Assembly: GCA_964548955.1 (NCBI GenBank)
Contig: CAZJTP010000224.1
Span: 1 to 6,499, forward strand
Reading direction: 5' to 3'
Source: GCA-020344555 sp964548955
GTDB taxonomy: Bacteria > Planctomycetota > Phycisphaerae > UBA1845
Length of the DNA: 6,499 nt
The stretch's first letter is position 1; every line of letters starts with the position of its first letter. Positions 1 to 6,476 of this stretch are shown here, piece by piece. Below the pieces are notes generated by a model. The model was given only the letters and a program-made list of their open reading frames with translations, did not search any database and was not told where the DNA came from. The position numbers were made by a program, and so were the translations under genes.

Positions 1-58
1 CCTAACCTGGGTCGTTCCATCCGCCGATAACCAAGCCGTGGGGTCAATCTCTGCGCTT

Positions 59-2749
59 ATGGGTATGTTACGCGCATTGTCGGATAAATCGGCTCTGATC
101 CTGGGCATGCTCGCGGGAGCGATCGGTCTCACCGACACCGTGCGCGCTCAGGACAACGGCAGCTCCTTATTTGCGCCGAAGCGCATCGTGCATCGCTTCG
201 ACTTTGACGAGCGCGCCGCGGGCAACCTCGAGGACACACCAAAGTTCTGGGAACCGCTGAGACCTCGGGGATTCCCGCACTACGCCTACGGGACCTTCGA
301 CTTCGAGGTCGGAAGTCTCGCGCCGCCGTCCTTTCACCTGGCCGGCGAGGGGCGCAACGTCGCCTATCAGTACAGCGGCCAGGAAACGCGGATCCGCGCG
401 AATACGGACTACCGGATTGAGGGGAGCATCCGTGCCGATCGGTTGACACACGCCCGTGCATGTCTCAGTGCTCACTTCCTGGGCAAGTACGGCCGGCCAA
501 TCCGTGAAACACTTGTGCGCACCCGCTACATCGGGGGTACGAACGACGGTGACGAATGGATCAAGGTCGAGTTGTACCTCCCGGCGGCGCCCGCGGATGC
601 TTACGCGATCGGCCTGGTGGCGTGGGTTTTGCAGGAACCCTTCTGGAGCACGTCGGTGCCATACCGGAGACACATCATCAGGAACGATGTCCGCGGCGGA
701 GCGTGGTTCGACGACATCACGATCTATTCGCTGCCCCGCGCCGAGATCACGACCGGAAACCCGGGGCACGTTCTTGTGCCGGGGGATCCGCAGGAACTTC
801 ACATTCTCCTGGCGGACGACGATGATCCAACGCTCGAGGGCCTGCTATCAATCCGTGCGGCTGACGGCGGTCTTGTCGAGATCCATCCTGTTCCGGTGAC
901 CGTTGAGGCGGCTGTGGAACCGGTGCGCATTGACATCGGTCATCTAGCGCCCGGACTCTACCACGCGCAACTGGATGTATTCACCGGGCACATCCTCGTC
1001 GTCTCGCGGAGGCTGACGTTCGCCCGTCTGAGCCCACTCCGCCGAGCGTCCGAGGCTTTGGCCCGACCGTTCGGCGTGGTCGTCAATCCACGGTCCCGGA
1101 GCGACCCGGAGACGGAACTCGCGTTGCTGCAACACCTGATGGTCCGGTCGGTGAGGCTGCCCGTCTGGACCGGACTTAACGAGGACCCACCTACGGCCCG
1201 GCAGCGTCGCGCGACGGATAGGCTGCTCCAGGAGTTGGTCAAGGGCGGATTCGCTTTGACGGGCGTCTTCTTCGGGCCGCCCAGCGCGATCGTCCGCAGC
1301 GACGGTGCGTATGTACGTCCGCTCACGGAACTGCTGTCCGGTGATCCCGCTGCCTGGCAGGAGCATCTGGCCGCCGTAGTGGTGCCCCACGCCAGTGTAT
1401 ATCGTTGGTGGCAGATCGGCCCGGATCCGCCGGGGACGGATTCGCCGCCGGTTGCCCGAGACCAACTGGTCGTGGCTGTGGCTAAGTTGCGCGATGCGAT
1501 GCGTCTCTTCCTGACCGTCCCGCGTTTGTCGGTTCCCATGACAACAGCGGCTGAACCGGTCGACGAAAAGCTGCCGGTCGAGCAGATCACACTGGCCATT
1601 GGCAGTAACGTCCAACCGGATTGGTTCGCGTCACAGATTCAACGTTTCAAGGCGCTCGGATACGAGCACATATCCGCCCACGTGGAACCGCTTCTGGCGG
1701 ATCAGTACCGTCGCATACCGCGGTTGGCGGATTGGGCGCAGCGCATCATTACTGCCCGCCATACCGGTGCCGGTACGGTGTTCGTGCCCCAAACATGGGG
1801 CGTGCGCCGTACAGCGCACGGACCTGTCGTCGAGCCGGCAGAAGAGTACCTGATTCTCCGCACAATCGCTGATGTTCTGGCGGACGCCGCCCCAGGTCAA
1901 CGCGTGCACATCGCGGATAAGGTACGGTGTCTCGCCTTTAACGACGGAGACTCAACCATCCTAGCCATGTGGGATCCACACGCTCCGCGGGGTGGGAGTC
2001 GGTACCCGATTCAATTGGGACGCGCCGACCGGCAGATTGATCTTTGGGGCCGGTCCACACCCCTGGCGAAAGACGAGACCGGGCGACAGGTCGTACACCT
2101 GACGCCGATGCCGGTATTGATCCCTGGAATCGAGAAATGGTTAATCGATTTTCGCACGTCATTCGCCCTAAAGCCCACGCACGTCGAGTCCGGCACCGAG
2201 CTGATGCGTCACCGCGTGGAGATGGCCTACAAGGGTGACCGACCTGTTTCGGGGGACGTCGTTCTCAAGGTGCCCGAGTCGTGGGAGGTTTCACCGCGTA
2301 CGTTCAGCTTCAGCCTCATGGCCCAGCGCGTCGGCAACCATACGGTGGAGGTGCGTTATCCGCACAACGAGCCGGCCGGCGAGAAGACGATCCTCGCGAA
2401 TGTATCTCTCTTGGGTGAATCGCACTACTTCGAGATTCCACTGCCGGTCAACCTTGGCGTGACGGACTTGGAAGTATGGGGCCTGGCGATGGTGGAGAGT
2501 GACGAACTCGTGCTTCGCCACGTCGTGACGAATCGATCCACTGATATACTCAGCTTCCGGGGATCAGCGAACGTACCGGGTCGCGAGCGTCAGTACCGGC
2601 CGATCTCCAACCTCCGACCCGGCGACACCCATACCGTCGAATACCGCTTCAGCCGTGGGACAGCCCTCATCGGACGCCAAGCTCGCCTTGCATTGCGCGA
2701 AGTGAACGACGGTCCACGCATCCACAACCTGGAACTGACCATTCCGTGA
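59..2749 (+). CDS. Secreted multidomain glycoside-hydrolase-like protein (probable pseudo-enzyme)
   Basis: Large exported protein of unknown precise function. Residues are numbered from the GTG at 38. The N-terminus (about 10-37) is a signal peptide: a basic start, a hydrophobic core around ALILGMLAGAIGL, and a cleavage site after V-R-A at residue 37. Residues about 45-232 look like a carbohydrate-binding jelly roll, ending in GGAWFDDITIYSLP (220-233), a typical closing strand of such modules. An Ig-like domain follows (about 240-330). Residues about 335-610 resemble a TIM-barrel glycoside hydrolase. A beta-sandwich follows from about 625 (LAFNDGDSTILAMW, 632-645), as often seen after such barrels, then one or two NEW3/Ig-like domains to residue 903. 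The acid/base position appears lost: RWWQIGPD (456-463) stands where active families usually have an Asn-Glu pair. No start has a good Shine-Dalgarno sequence. GTG 38, ATG 59 and ATG 65 are all possible, and the frame stays open to the window edge, but the signal peptide favours 59 or 65. The gene is sure; the barrel assignment is inference. Confidence 0.85.
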   Translation: MGMLRALSDKSALILGMLAGAIGLTDTVRAQDNGSSLFAPKRIVHRFDFDERAAGNLEDTPKFWEPLRPRGFPHYAYGTFDFEVGSLAPPSFHLAGEGRNVAYQYSGQETRIRANTDYRIEGSIRADRLTHARACLSAHFLGKYGRPIRETLVRTRYIGGTNDGDEWIKVELYLPAAPADAYAIGLVAWVLQEPFWSTSVPYRRHIIRNDVRGGAWFDDITIYSLPRAEITTGNPGHVLVPGDPQELHILLADDDDPTLEGLLSIRAADGGLVEIHPVPVTVEAAVEPVRIDIGHLAPGLYHAQLDVFTGHILVVSRRLTFARLSPLRRASEALARPFGVVVNPRSRSDPETELALLQHLMVRSVRLPVWTGLNEDPPTARQRRATDRLLQELVKGGFALTGVFFGPPSAIVRSDGAYVRPLTELLSGDPAAWQEHLAAVVVPHASVYRWWQIGPDPPGTDSPPVARDQLVVAVAKLRDAMRLFLTVPRLSVPMTTAAEPVDEKLPVEQITLAIGSNVQPDWFASQIQRFKALGYEHISAHVEPLLADQYRRIPRLADWAQRIITARHTGAGTVFVPQTWGVRRTAHGPVVEPAEEYLILRTIADVLADAAPGQRVHIADKVRCLAFNDGDSTILAMWDPHAPRGGSRYPIQLGRADRQIDLWGRSTPLAKDETGRQVVHLTPMPVLIPGIEKWLIDFRTSFALKPTHVESGTELMRHRVEMAYKGDRPVSGDVVLKVPESWEVSPRTFSFSLMAQRVGNHTVEVRYPHNEPAGEKTILANVSLLGESHYFEIPLPVNLGVTDLEVWGLAMVESDELVLRHVVTNRSTDILSFRGSANVPGRERQYRPISNLRPGDTHTVEYRFSRGTALIGRQARLALREVNDGPRIHNLELTIP

Positions 2750-2764
2750 CAACACAGACCGCCA

Positions 2765-2797
2765 GAGTCCGCGCGGGCTCGCGCCACGCGGTCCTTT
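2765..2797 (+). terminator. GC-rich inverted repeats after the first gene, weak terminator candidate
   Basis: Just after the stop at 2749 there are overlapping inverted repeats. GAGTCC (2765-2770) can pair with GGGCTC (2775-2780), using one G-T wobble. GCGCG (2771-2775) can pair with CGCGC (2780-2784). CCGCG (2769-2773) can pair with CGCGG (2787-2791). The structures exclude one another. The only T-rich stretch that follows is TCCTTTA (2792-2798), far short of a classic U-tract. It may end or attenuate transcription between the first two genes, but the evidence is thin. Confidence 0.3.
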
Positions 2798-2810
2798 ACC
2801 AACCGGTTAC

Positions 2811-2839
2811 TTTTCGCATCGGGTTCCCGTCGATACAAT
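2811..2839 (+). promoter_or_regulatory. Promoter candidate for the DUF1573 gene
   Basis: TACAAT at 2834-2839 differs from the sigma-70 -10 consensus at one base and lies 33 bases before the GTG start at 2873. The -35 side is weak: TTTTCG (2811-2816) has the right 17-base spacing but matches the consensus poorly, and TTACTT (2807-2812) matches no better and lies too far away. A perfect 8-bp palindrome, AACCGGTT, sits at 2801-2808 just upstream. The gap of 123 bp behind a different large gene makes an own promoter plausible. Confidence 0.35.
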
Positions 2840-2860
2840 CCAGGTGACAGGATCAGGCGT

Positions 2861-2875
2861 GGAGAAACATAAGTG
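2861..2875 (+). promoter_or_regulatory. Shine-Dalgarno and GTG start of the DUF1573 gene
   Basis: GGAG at 2861-2864 lies eight bases before the GTG at 2873. The codon directly before this GTG, at 2870-2872, is an in-frame TAA. The gene therefore cannot start further upstream, which fixes the signal peptide as the true N-terminus. Confidence 0.7.
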
Positions 2876-4243
2876 CCCAAACAGTCCGCATGTGTCGCTC
2901 TGATGCAGCTTTGTGTACCGATGGCCTTTGCGCAGCTCCCACCGGTGCCCGAAACGCCCGCCGCGGAGTTGCATGACAAGCCGCGGTTGTTCATCGCCCA
3001 GCAGTCGCTGAACCTCGGCACGATTCTTGAAGGCGACAAACACCCGGTGCGGTGGCGGCTTGAGAACCGCGGCAAGACCGATCTGGTCATCGAGAGAATC
3101 AAATCAAGCTGCGGATGCGCCGTTGTTGAGCTGAAAGACAACGAGAAAGTCATCCCGCCGGGCGGGTCGCTCGAACTCAAGACCGTGTTCAACAGCCAGG
3201 GTTACCGCGGGCTCCAGACGAAAACCGTCACCGTGTACAGCAATGACCCGACCGAGCCCGAGCTGAGACTCGAGTTCAAAGCGAACGTGCAGACTCTTTA
3301 CGACGTAAGGCCACCGCGAATGGTGAATCTCCGTAGTGTCCGCCGCGGAGAAACCGCCGCCAGCGACGTGGCCATCTACCCCGGCCCGGGTCAAAAGGCC
3401 GTCAAAATCCTCGATCTGCAGGTTCCGGATGATTCGCCGCTGAGCTTTGCGCATGAACCGTTTGACGCGGGCGGCGGCACCGCTCAGCGGATTCGCATGA
3501 CAGTGGACAAAAACGTGTCACTGGGCACGCTCATCGCGAAGGTGACGGTGAAACTGAGTGTCGACGGCATCGAGCGAGAGCGGGTTATCTCAATCCGCGG
3601 CCAGGTCGTGGGTGATTTAACGTGGAACCCGAAGGTCGTCGACGTCACGCGCCAGCCCTCGCCGCGGGGCAAGCGGCTCACCCCGGTCACCATCCAGTCA
3701 ACGGACAAGTTGCCCTTCGACATCCTTGGCGCAGGCGCCGGGGTGCTTTTTGACGTGGACTTCAAGCCGGCCGGAAAGACACGAAAACGAACCAAATACT
3801 CGGTGTTTCTCACGTTGCGTGACGACGCCCCGACCGGTCCGTTCGGAGCCATGCTGGAAGTGCAGACCAGCTCGCTGGATCAACCGCTGATCCGCGTACC
3901 GATCTTCGGCATCGTGGCCGCCCCGATCGAGGTTGAGCCGCCGATGATCCGGCTGCGCCATGACGATACACCGGCTGGAACGCACCGTCGCGTCAAGCTC
4001 CAGGTTCTACCGCAACTGAAGCTGGAGATATCCGAGATAACGTGTGACAACGACGCAGTCGAGGCCTCGGTCGATCGGAAGGCGAGTGCGCGCTACCGGC
4101 ACCTGCGTTACCTGGATGTAAGGCTGCGAAGCAGGCTCCGATCCGGTACGCACCAGGCAGTATTGACCGTGACGACCAACATCGCAGGAGCCGAGCGGCT
4201 AAGTATTCCCGTAACGATTGAGGTACCCGCCGACCCGGATTAG
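2873..4243 (+). CDS. Secreted four-module DUF1573 domain protein
   Basis: Exported 456-residue protein. A short signal peptide (about 1-20) has the hydrophobic core ACVALMQLCVPMAFA and a likely cut after A-F-A. The first module (about 30-137) is a recognisable DUF1573 domain: F-IAQQSLNLGTILEG, then IKSSCGC with the pair C80-G81-C82, then VIPPGGSLELK and a closing TVYSNDP. This is the Ig-like fold of the DUF1573/ASPM-SPD2-Hydin type, whose biochemical role is not settled. Three further beta-rich modules follow. Their shared boundary strands are LEFKANV (133-139), ISIRGQV (about 239-245) and VPIFGIV (342-348), so the repeat length is about 105 residues. Only the first module keeps Cys-Gly-Cys; the fourth has one cysteine, C391, at about the matching place. 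Such proteins are common and often multiplied in Planctomycetota. It is likely periplasmic or surface-located. A small membrane protein follows 30 bp downstream and is probably co-transcribed. Function in detail is unknown. Confidence 0.92.
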   Translation: MPKQSACVALMQLCVPMAFAQLPPVPETPAAELHDKPRLFIAQQSLNLGTILEGDKHPVRWRLENRGKTDLVIERIKSSCGCAVVELKDNEKVIPPGGSLELKTVFNSQGYRGLQTKTVTVYSNDPTEPELRLEFKANVQTLYDVRPPRMVNLRSVRRGETAASDVAIYPGPGQKAVKILDLQVPDDSPLSFAHEPFDAGGGTAQRIRMTVDKNVSLGTLIAKVTVKLSVDGIERERVISIRGQVVGDLTWNPKVVDVTRQPSPRGKRLTPVTIQSTDKLPFDILGAGAGVLFDVDFKPAGKTRKRTKYSVFLTLRDDAPTGPFGAMLEVQTSSLDQPLIRVPIFGIVAAPIEVEPPMIRLRHDDTPAGTHRRVKLQVLPQLKLEISEITCDNDAVEASVDRKASARYRHLRYLDVRLRSRLRSGTHQAVLTVTTNIAGAERLSIPVTIEVPADPD

Positions 4244-4255
4244 CGTCTTCGGGCG
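4244..4255 (+). promoter_or_regulatory. Small UUCG tetraloop hairpin between two genes
   Basis: Directly after the TAG stop at 4241-4243, CGTC (4244-4247) pairs with GGCG (4252-4255), including one G-T wobble, around the loop TTCG. C(UUCG)G is a known, very stable RNA tetraloop. No T-run follows, so it is not a terminator. It ends seven bases before the Shine-Dalgarno sequence of the next gene and could affect ribosome reinitiation or mRNA stability. With only four base pairs it may also be chance. Confidence 0.3.
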
Positions 4256-4262
4256 GTGATGG

Positions 4263-4276
4263 AAGGAACCATCGTG
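4263..4276 (+). promoter_or_regulatory. Shine-Dalgarno that selects GTG 4274
   Basis: AAGGA at 4263-4267 is six bases before GTG 4274, a near-ideal arrangement. The earlier in-frame starts GTG 4256 and ATG 4259 have no comparable upstream site and would place this sequence inside the coding region. The start at 4274 is therefore preferred. Confidence 0.7.
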
Positions 4277-4483
4277 AGCGAGCAACAAAGCGGCAACGAC
4301 TCTCGCAAAGCAAAGACATTGGATAGCGACCTGGGCGACGAGGCGAAAAAACCGCGAATCGACTGGGAGGATCCCAACATCCCCGTCGGCAACGCGCCGC
4401 CGCTGCCGCGATGGCCGCTGGCCGTAACCGGACTGGCTTGGCTTGCCTGGGGCGTATTCCTGGTCGTCATGATGCTTGCATAG
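4274..4483 (+). CDS. Small single-pass membrane protein with C-terminal helix
   Basis: Protein of 69 residues from the preferred GTG. Residues 1-46 are polar and charged, with acidic and Lys-rich stretches, ending in a tryptophan- and proline-rich segment, IDWEDPNIPVGNAPPLPRWP (29-48). Residues 47-69 form one hydrophobic helix (WPLAVTGLAWLAWGVF, then LVVMMLA) that runs to the very C-terminus. Arg46 just before the helix and the basic residues upstream (K25, K26, R28) suggest the N-terminal part faces the cytoplasm, as in a tail-anchored protein. I do not recognise a named family. The gene follows the DUF1573 gene by 30 bp, in the same reading frame, so the two are probably one operon. It may be a partner or accessory of the envelope protein upstream; that is inference. 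The gene itself is supported by its ribosome site, clean membrane segment and fit between its neighbours. Confidence 0.82.
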   Translation: MSEQQSGNDSRKAKTLDSDLGDEAKKPRIDWEDPNIPVGNAPPLPRWPLAVTGLAWLAWGVFLVVMMLA

Positions 4484-4543
4484 ATCCGGTTGCCCGCTGA
4501 GTATGGCCGCGAGACAGGACCGAAAGCCAGTTAGACAGCTCTG

Positions 4544-4572
4544 TTGACCCTGCAACGCGTCTTCGTGACGAA
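4544..4572 (+). promoter_or_regulatory. Possible regulatory patch upstream of the glycosyltransferase
   Basis: The 122-bp gap holds TTGACC (4544-4549), a five-of-six match to a -35 box. Thirteen bases later comes the perfect 11-bp inverted repeat TTCGT-G-ACGAA (4562-4572). No convincing -10 box lies at the right distance from TTGACC. The patch could be a promoter with an overlapping operator, or the gene may be read through from upstream. Support is weak. Confidence 0.2.
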
Positions 4573-4594
4573 CGAACAGTACCAGATCGAGCGG

Positions 4595-4608
4595 AAGGAG
4601 AACGCTTG
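4595..4608 (+). promoter_or_regulatory. Strong Shine-Dalgarno for a TTG start
   Basis: AAGGAG at 4595-4600 is a full consensus site, five bases before TTG 4606. The next in-frame candidate, ATG 4642 (residue 13), lacks such a site. The rare TTG start is therefore the better choice; a strong site with a weak start codon may tune the expression level. Confidence 0.75.
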
Positions 4609-6474
4609 GCGGTTTCCACCACTGACTGTTACCGCCGCAACATGGCCGCACTCCTCGCGTATCAGCCGGATGTCGCTGCCGTTGTGGACGAAGCACTCAT
4701 CCCCGACGGGGTCACGACCGCGACCGGACGCGACGGTACCGAGACGTTCCTGATCCCGTCCAACGCCGGTGAACCCATGTGGTTCGGCGGGTCGTCGATG
4801 CCGAGTATCAGTGGTGCGGAGATTTTCGCGGGCTTTTACAGCGAGGGGTGCAACGTATCGCTGCCGGGGGTGCTGACCGGCGTGGAGCTGCTGGTGGTGG
4901 CGAGCAGGATGCCGCCTTACACCGCGCTGTTCGTCATCGAGGAGGATCCCCTACAACTCAAGCTCGCCATGCACCTACGCGACTACGCCGATCTGCTCAG
5001 GGCCGGTCGGCTTGTCTTCCTGCTGGGCAGCGGTGGTGGTCTTGTTGAGTCTTTCTGCACCTTCTTTGAGCATCATCCAGGATATGAGTTGCCGACTCAT
5101 CTGCTGACGGCCCCGCAGCGATCAGCCTCTCAAATCGCGGACGTGCAAGGCAAGCTCGAGGCTGCGGGCAAGACGGTGACCGCCGTGCAGGGGCGCCTAG
5201 TGGAATCGCTTGTTCAGGCTATCCATGCCCGTCCGTCGGTCTCGCTGTCGCGATCACCGCGGGTAGCCGTTCTTGGCATCGATCCGAATCCGGTGTCGTT
5301 GGAGCAGGCCAGGCGAATCGAACACTCGTTGATGAAGCTACAATGGCCGTACAAGCTCTGCATCCCCGACGCGCCGGACAAGTGCCACGTATCGGCACGG
5401 CTAAGCGCGATCAATGAAGCGGCCGCCGACCTTGTCCTGTTTGTCAACGGGACGCCGGGATCGATGCGCTCGCTGCTTCCCAATGATCTTCCCATTACCT
5501 CCTGGCTTGGACCAGGGACGATCGTGCAACCGCTGCCAGGCGGCGAGCCGGGCGAGTGTGAGGTGATCCTCGTCTCGTCGCGGGGATTGTATGACGAACT
5601 TACTAACCTTGGCGTGCCCGACAACGTCATCGAGCGGTGTGACGTGAGTGCCGATGATACGATCCATCAACCAGCAACACACGCGTCGGACGAGCCGATC
5701 ACGACGCACGCGGACGTGGCCGTGCTGATGGACCTGCCCAACGATCGGGCAAAGGCCTGCAACATCACACTGGCTAGCCATGTCGCGCTGTGGAAAGCTC
5801 TGAAAGTGGTGGTGAAGCGTAGCGTAGATCGCTATCACGGGGACATGGCGGATGAATTGCTCGATGCGGCCCAGCGCGACAGCGGCACGAGTCTGCAAGA
5901 CCACAAGGTTCGCCAACACTTCATGGACCTTGTCCAAACGCGGATCGCCCCGGCGACGATCGCGCGTGCTAACGCCGAGACGCTGATTGCGAAGGGATAC
6001 CGTGTGGCGGTTTGGGGCTGTAACTGGACTCCGCTCGGGGACGCCGGGGTAGATCGGCACGACGCGATCCCGGTTGGGGATGCATTGAACCGGATCTTCA
6101 AAGCGGTGCGGATCGTGCTTCTGCCAGCCTCCACACCGTTGGTTATCCAGACGGCGTTGGACGCCCTTGCCGCCGGCGCGCAGGTCATCTGCCGCCGACC
6201 CGACCAGTCGTTTGAACGGGACTACCCCGGTCTGGCCAATCTGGCGCCGCACCTACCCCTCTATCAAACCTCCCGCGAGTTGCTGGATCTGGTAAGCGCG
6301 CTGGCGTCATCAACAGATGAGGCATCCGATCCGTGCGAGACAGCCCGAGCGTTGGTCCGGATAGAGCACACCGTGGCGAGACGATTGCAGAGCATCGTGG
6401 AAACGATACGCCGGCGTCAAGCACTCGACGCCCAAGCTGACTACTACTCCTTGACACCTGAAATGATGGATTGA
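4606..6474 (+). CDS. CgeB-like glycosyltransferase with Maf/DUF115-like N-terminal half
   Basis: Probable cytoplasmic glycosyltransferase of 622 residues, with no signal peptide or membrane segment. Residues about 1-205 resemble the N-terminal part of Maf/DUF115-type flagellin glycosylation proteins: an opening YRRNMAALLAYQPDV, then a Rossmann-like strand TALFVIEEDP (106-115) followed by LRDYADLLRAGRLVFLLG. A helical linker (about 150-210) leads to a GT-B-like half. There RVAVLGID (219-226), AADLVLFVN (273-281) and LPNDLPITSWL (291-301) look like the first Rossmann domain. DVAVLMDLP (370-378), VAVWGCNW (467-474) and LDALAAGAQVICR (518-530) look like the second, as in CgeB/Glyco_trans_1_2 proteins. 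The position normally held by Glu in the FEAxACG-like motif appears to be Asp519. The donor sugar and acceptor cannot be read from sequence. A surface protein such as flagellin, or an envelope glycan, is a reasonable guess from the family. A possible next gene begins two bases after the stop. The overall class is fairly sure, the N-terminal match less so. Confidence 0.85.
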   Translation: MAVSTTDCYRRNMAALLAYQPDVAAVVDEALIPDGVTTATGRDGTETFLIPSNAGEPMWFGGSSMPSISGAEIFAGFYSEGCNVSLPGVLTGVELLVVASRMPPYTALFVIEEDPLQLKLAMHLRDYADLLRAGRLVFLLGSGGGLVESFCTFFEHHPGYELPTHLLTAPQRSASQIADVQGKLEAAGKTVTAVQGRLVESLVQAIHARPSVSLSRSPRVAVLGIDPNPVSLEQARRIEHSLMKLQWPYKLCIPDAPDKCHVSARLSAINEAAADLVLFVNGTPGSMRSLLPNDLPITSWLGPGTIVQPLPGGEPGECEVILVSSRGLYDELTNLGVPDNVIERCDVSADDTIHQPATHASDEPITTHADVAVLMDLPNDRAKACNITLASHVALWKALKVVVKRSVDRYHGDMADELLDAAQRDSGTSLQDHKVRQHFMDLVQTRIAPATIARANAETLIAKGYRVAVWGCNWTPLGDAGVDRHDAIPVGDALNRIFKAVRIVLLPASTPLVIQTALDALAAGAQVICRRPDQSFERDYPGLANLAPHLPLYQTSRELLDLVSALASSTDEASDPCETARALVRIEHTVARRLQSIVETIRRRQALDAQADYYSLTPEMMD

Positions 6475-6476
6475 AC

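Noticed and set aside
944..1615. Two overlapping antisense open frames of 223 and 213 codons opposite the first gene
   Set aside because: Both frames read as low-complexity Arg/Ser/Gly-rich sequence and overlap each other; they are shadows of the coding strand.
2590..3192. Antisense open frame of 200 codons spanning the first intergenic gap
   Set aside because: It overlaps the ends of two supported genes, shows no signal peptide or motif, and the gap carries promoter- and hairpin-like features on the plus strand instead.
4503..4547. Possible 14-codon leader peptide before the glycosyltransferase (ATG 4503, TGA 4545)
   Set aside because: No ribosome site, no run of regulatory codons and no attenuator-like hairpin with a T-run follow; a frame this short is expected by chance.
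4484..4605. Terminator after the small membrane protein gene
   Set aside because: I found no stable hairpin followed by a T-run in this gap; only short inverted repeats such as ACAG-CT-CTGT at 4535-4544.
5401..6252. Antisense open frame of 283 codons opposite the glycosyltransferase
   Set aside because: It lies wholly within a recognisable sense gene. The translation is rich in Arg, His and Val with no domain-like pattern, as expected from the reverse complement of GC-rich codons.
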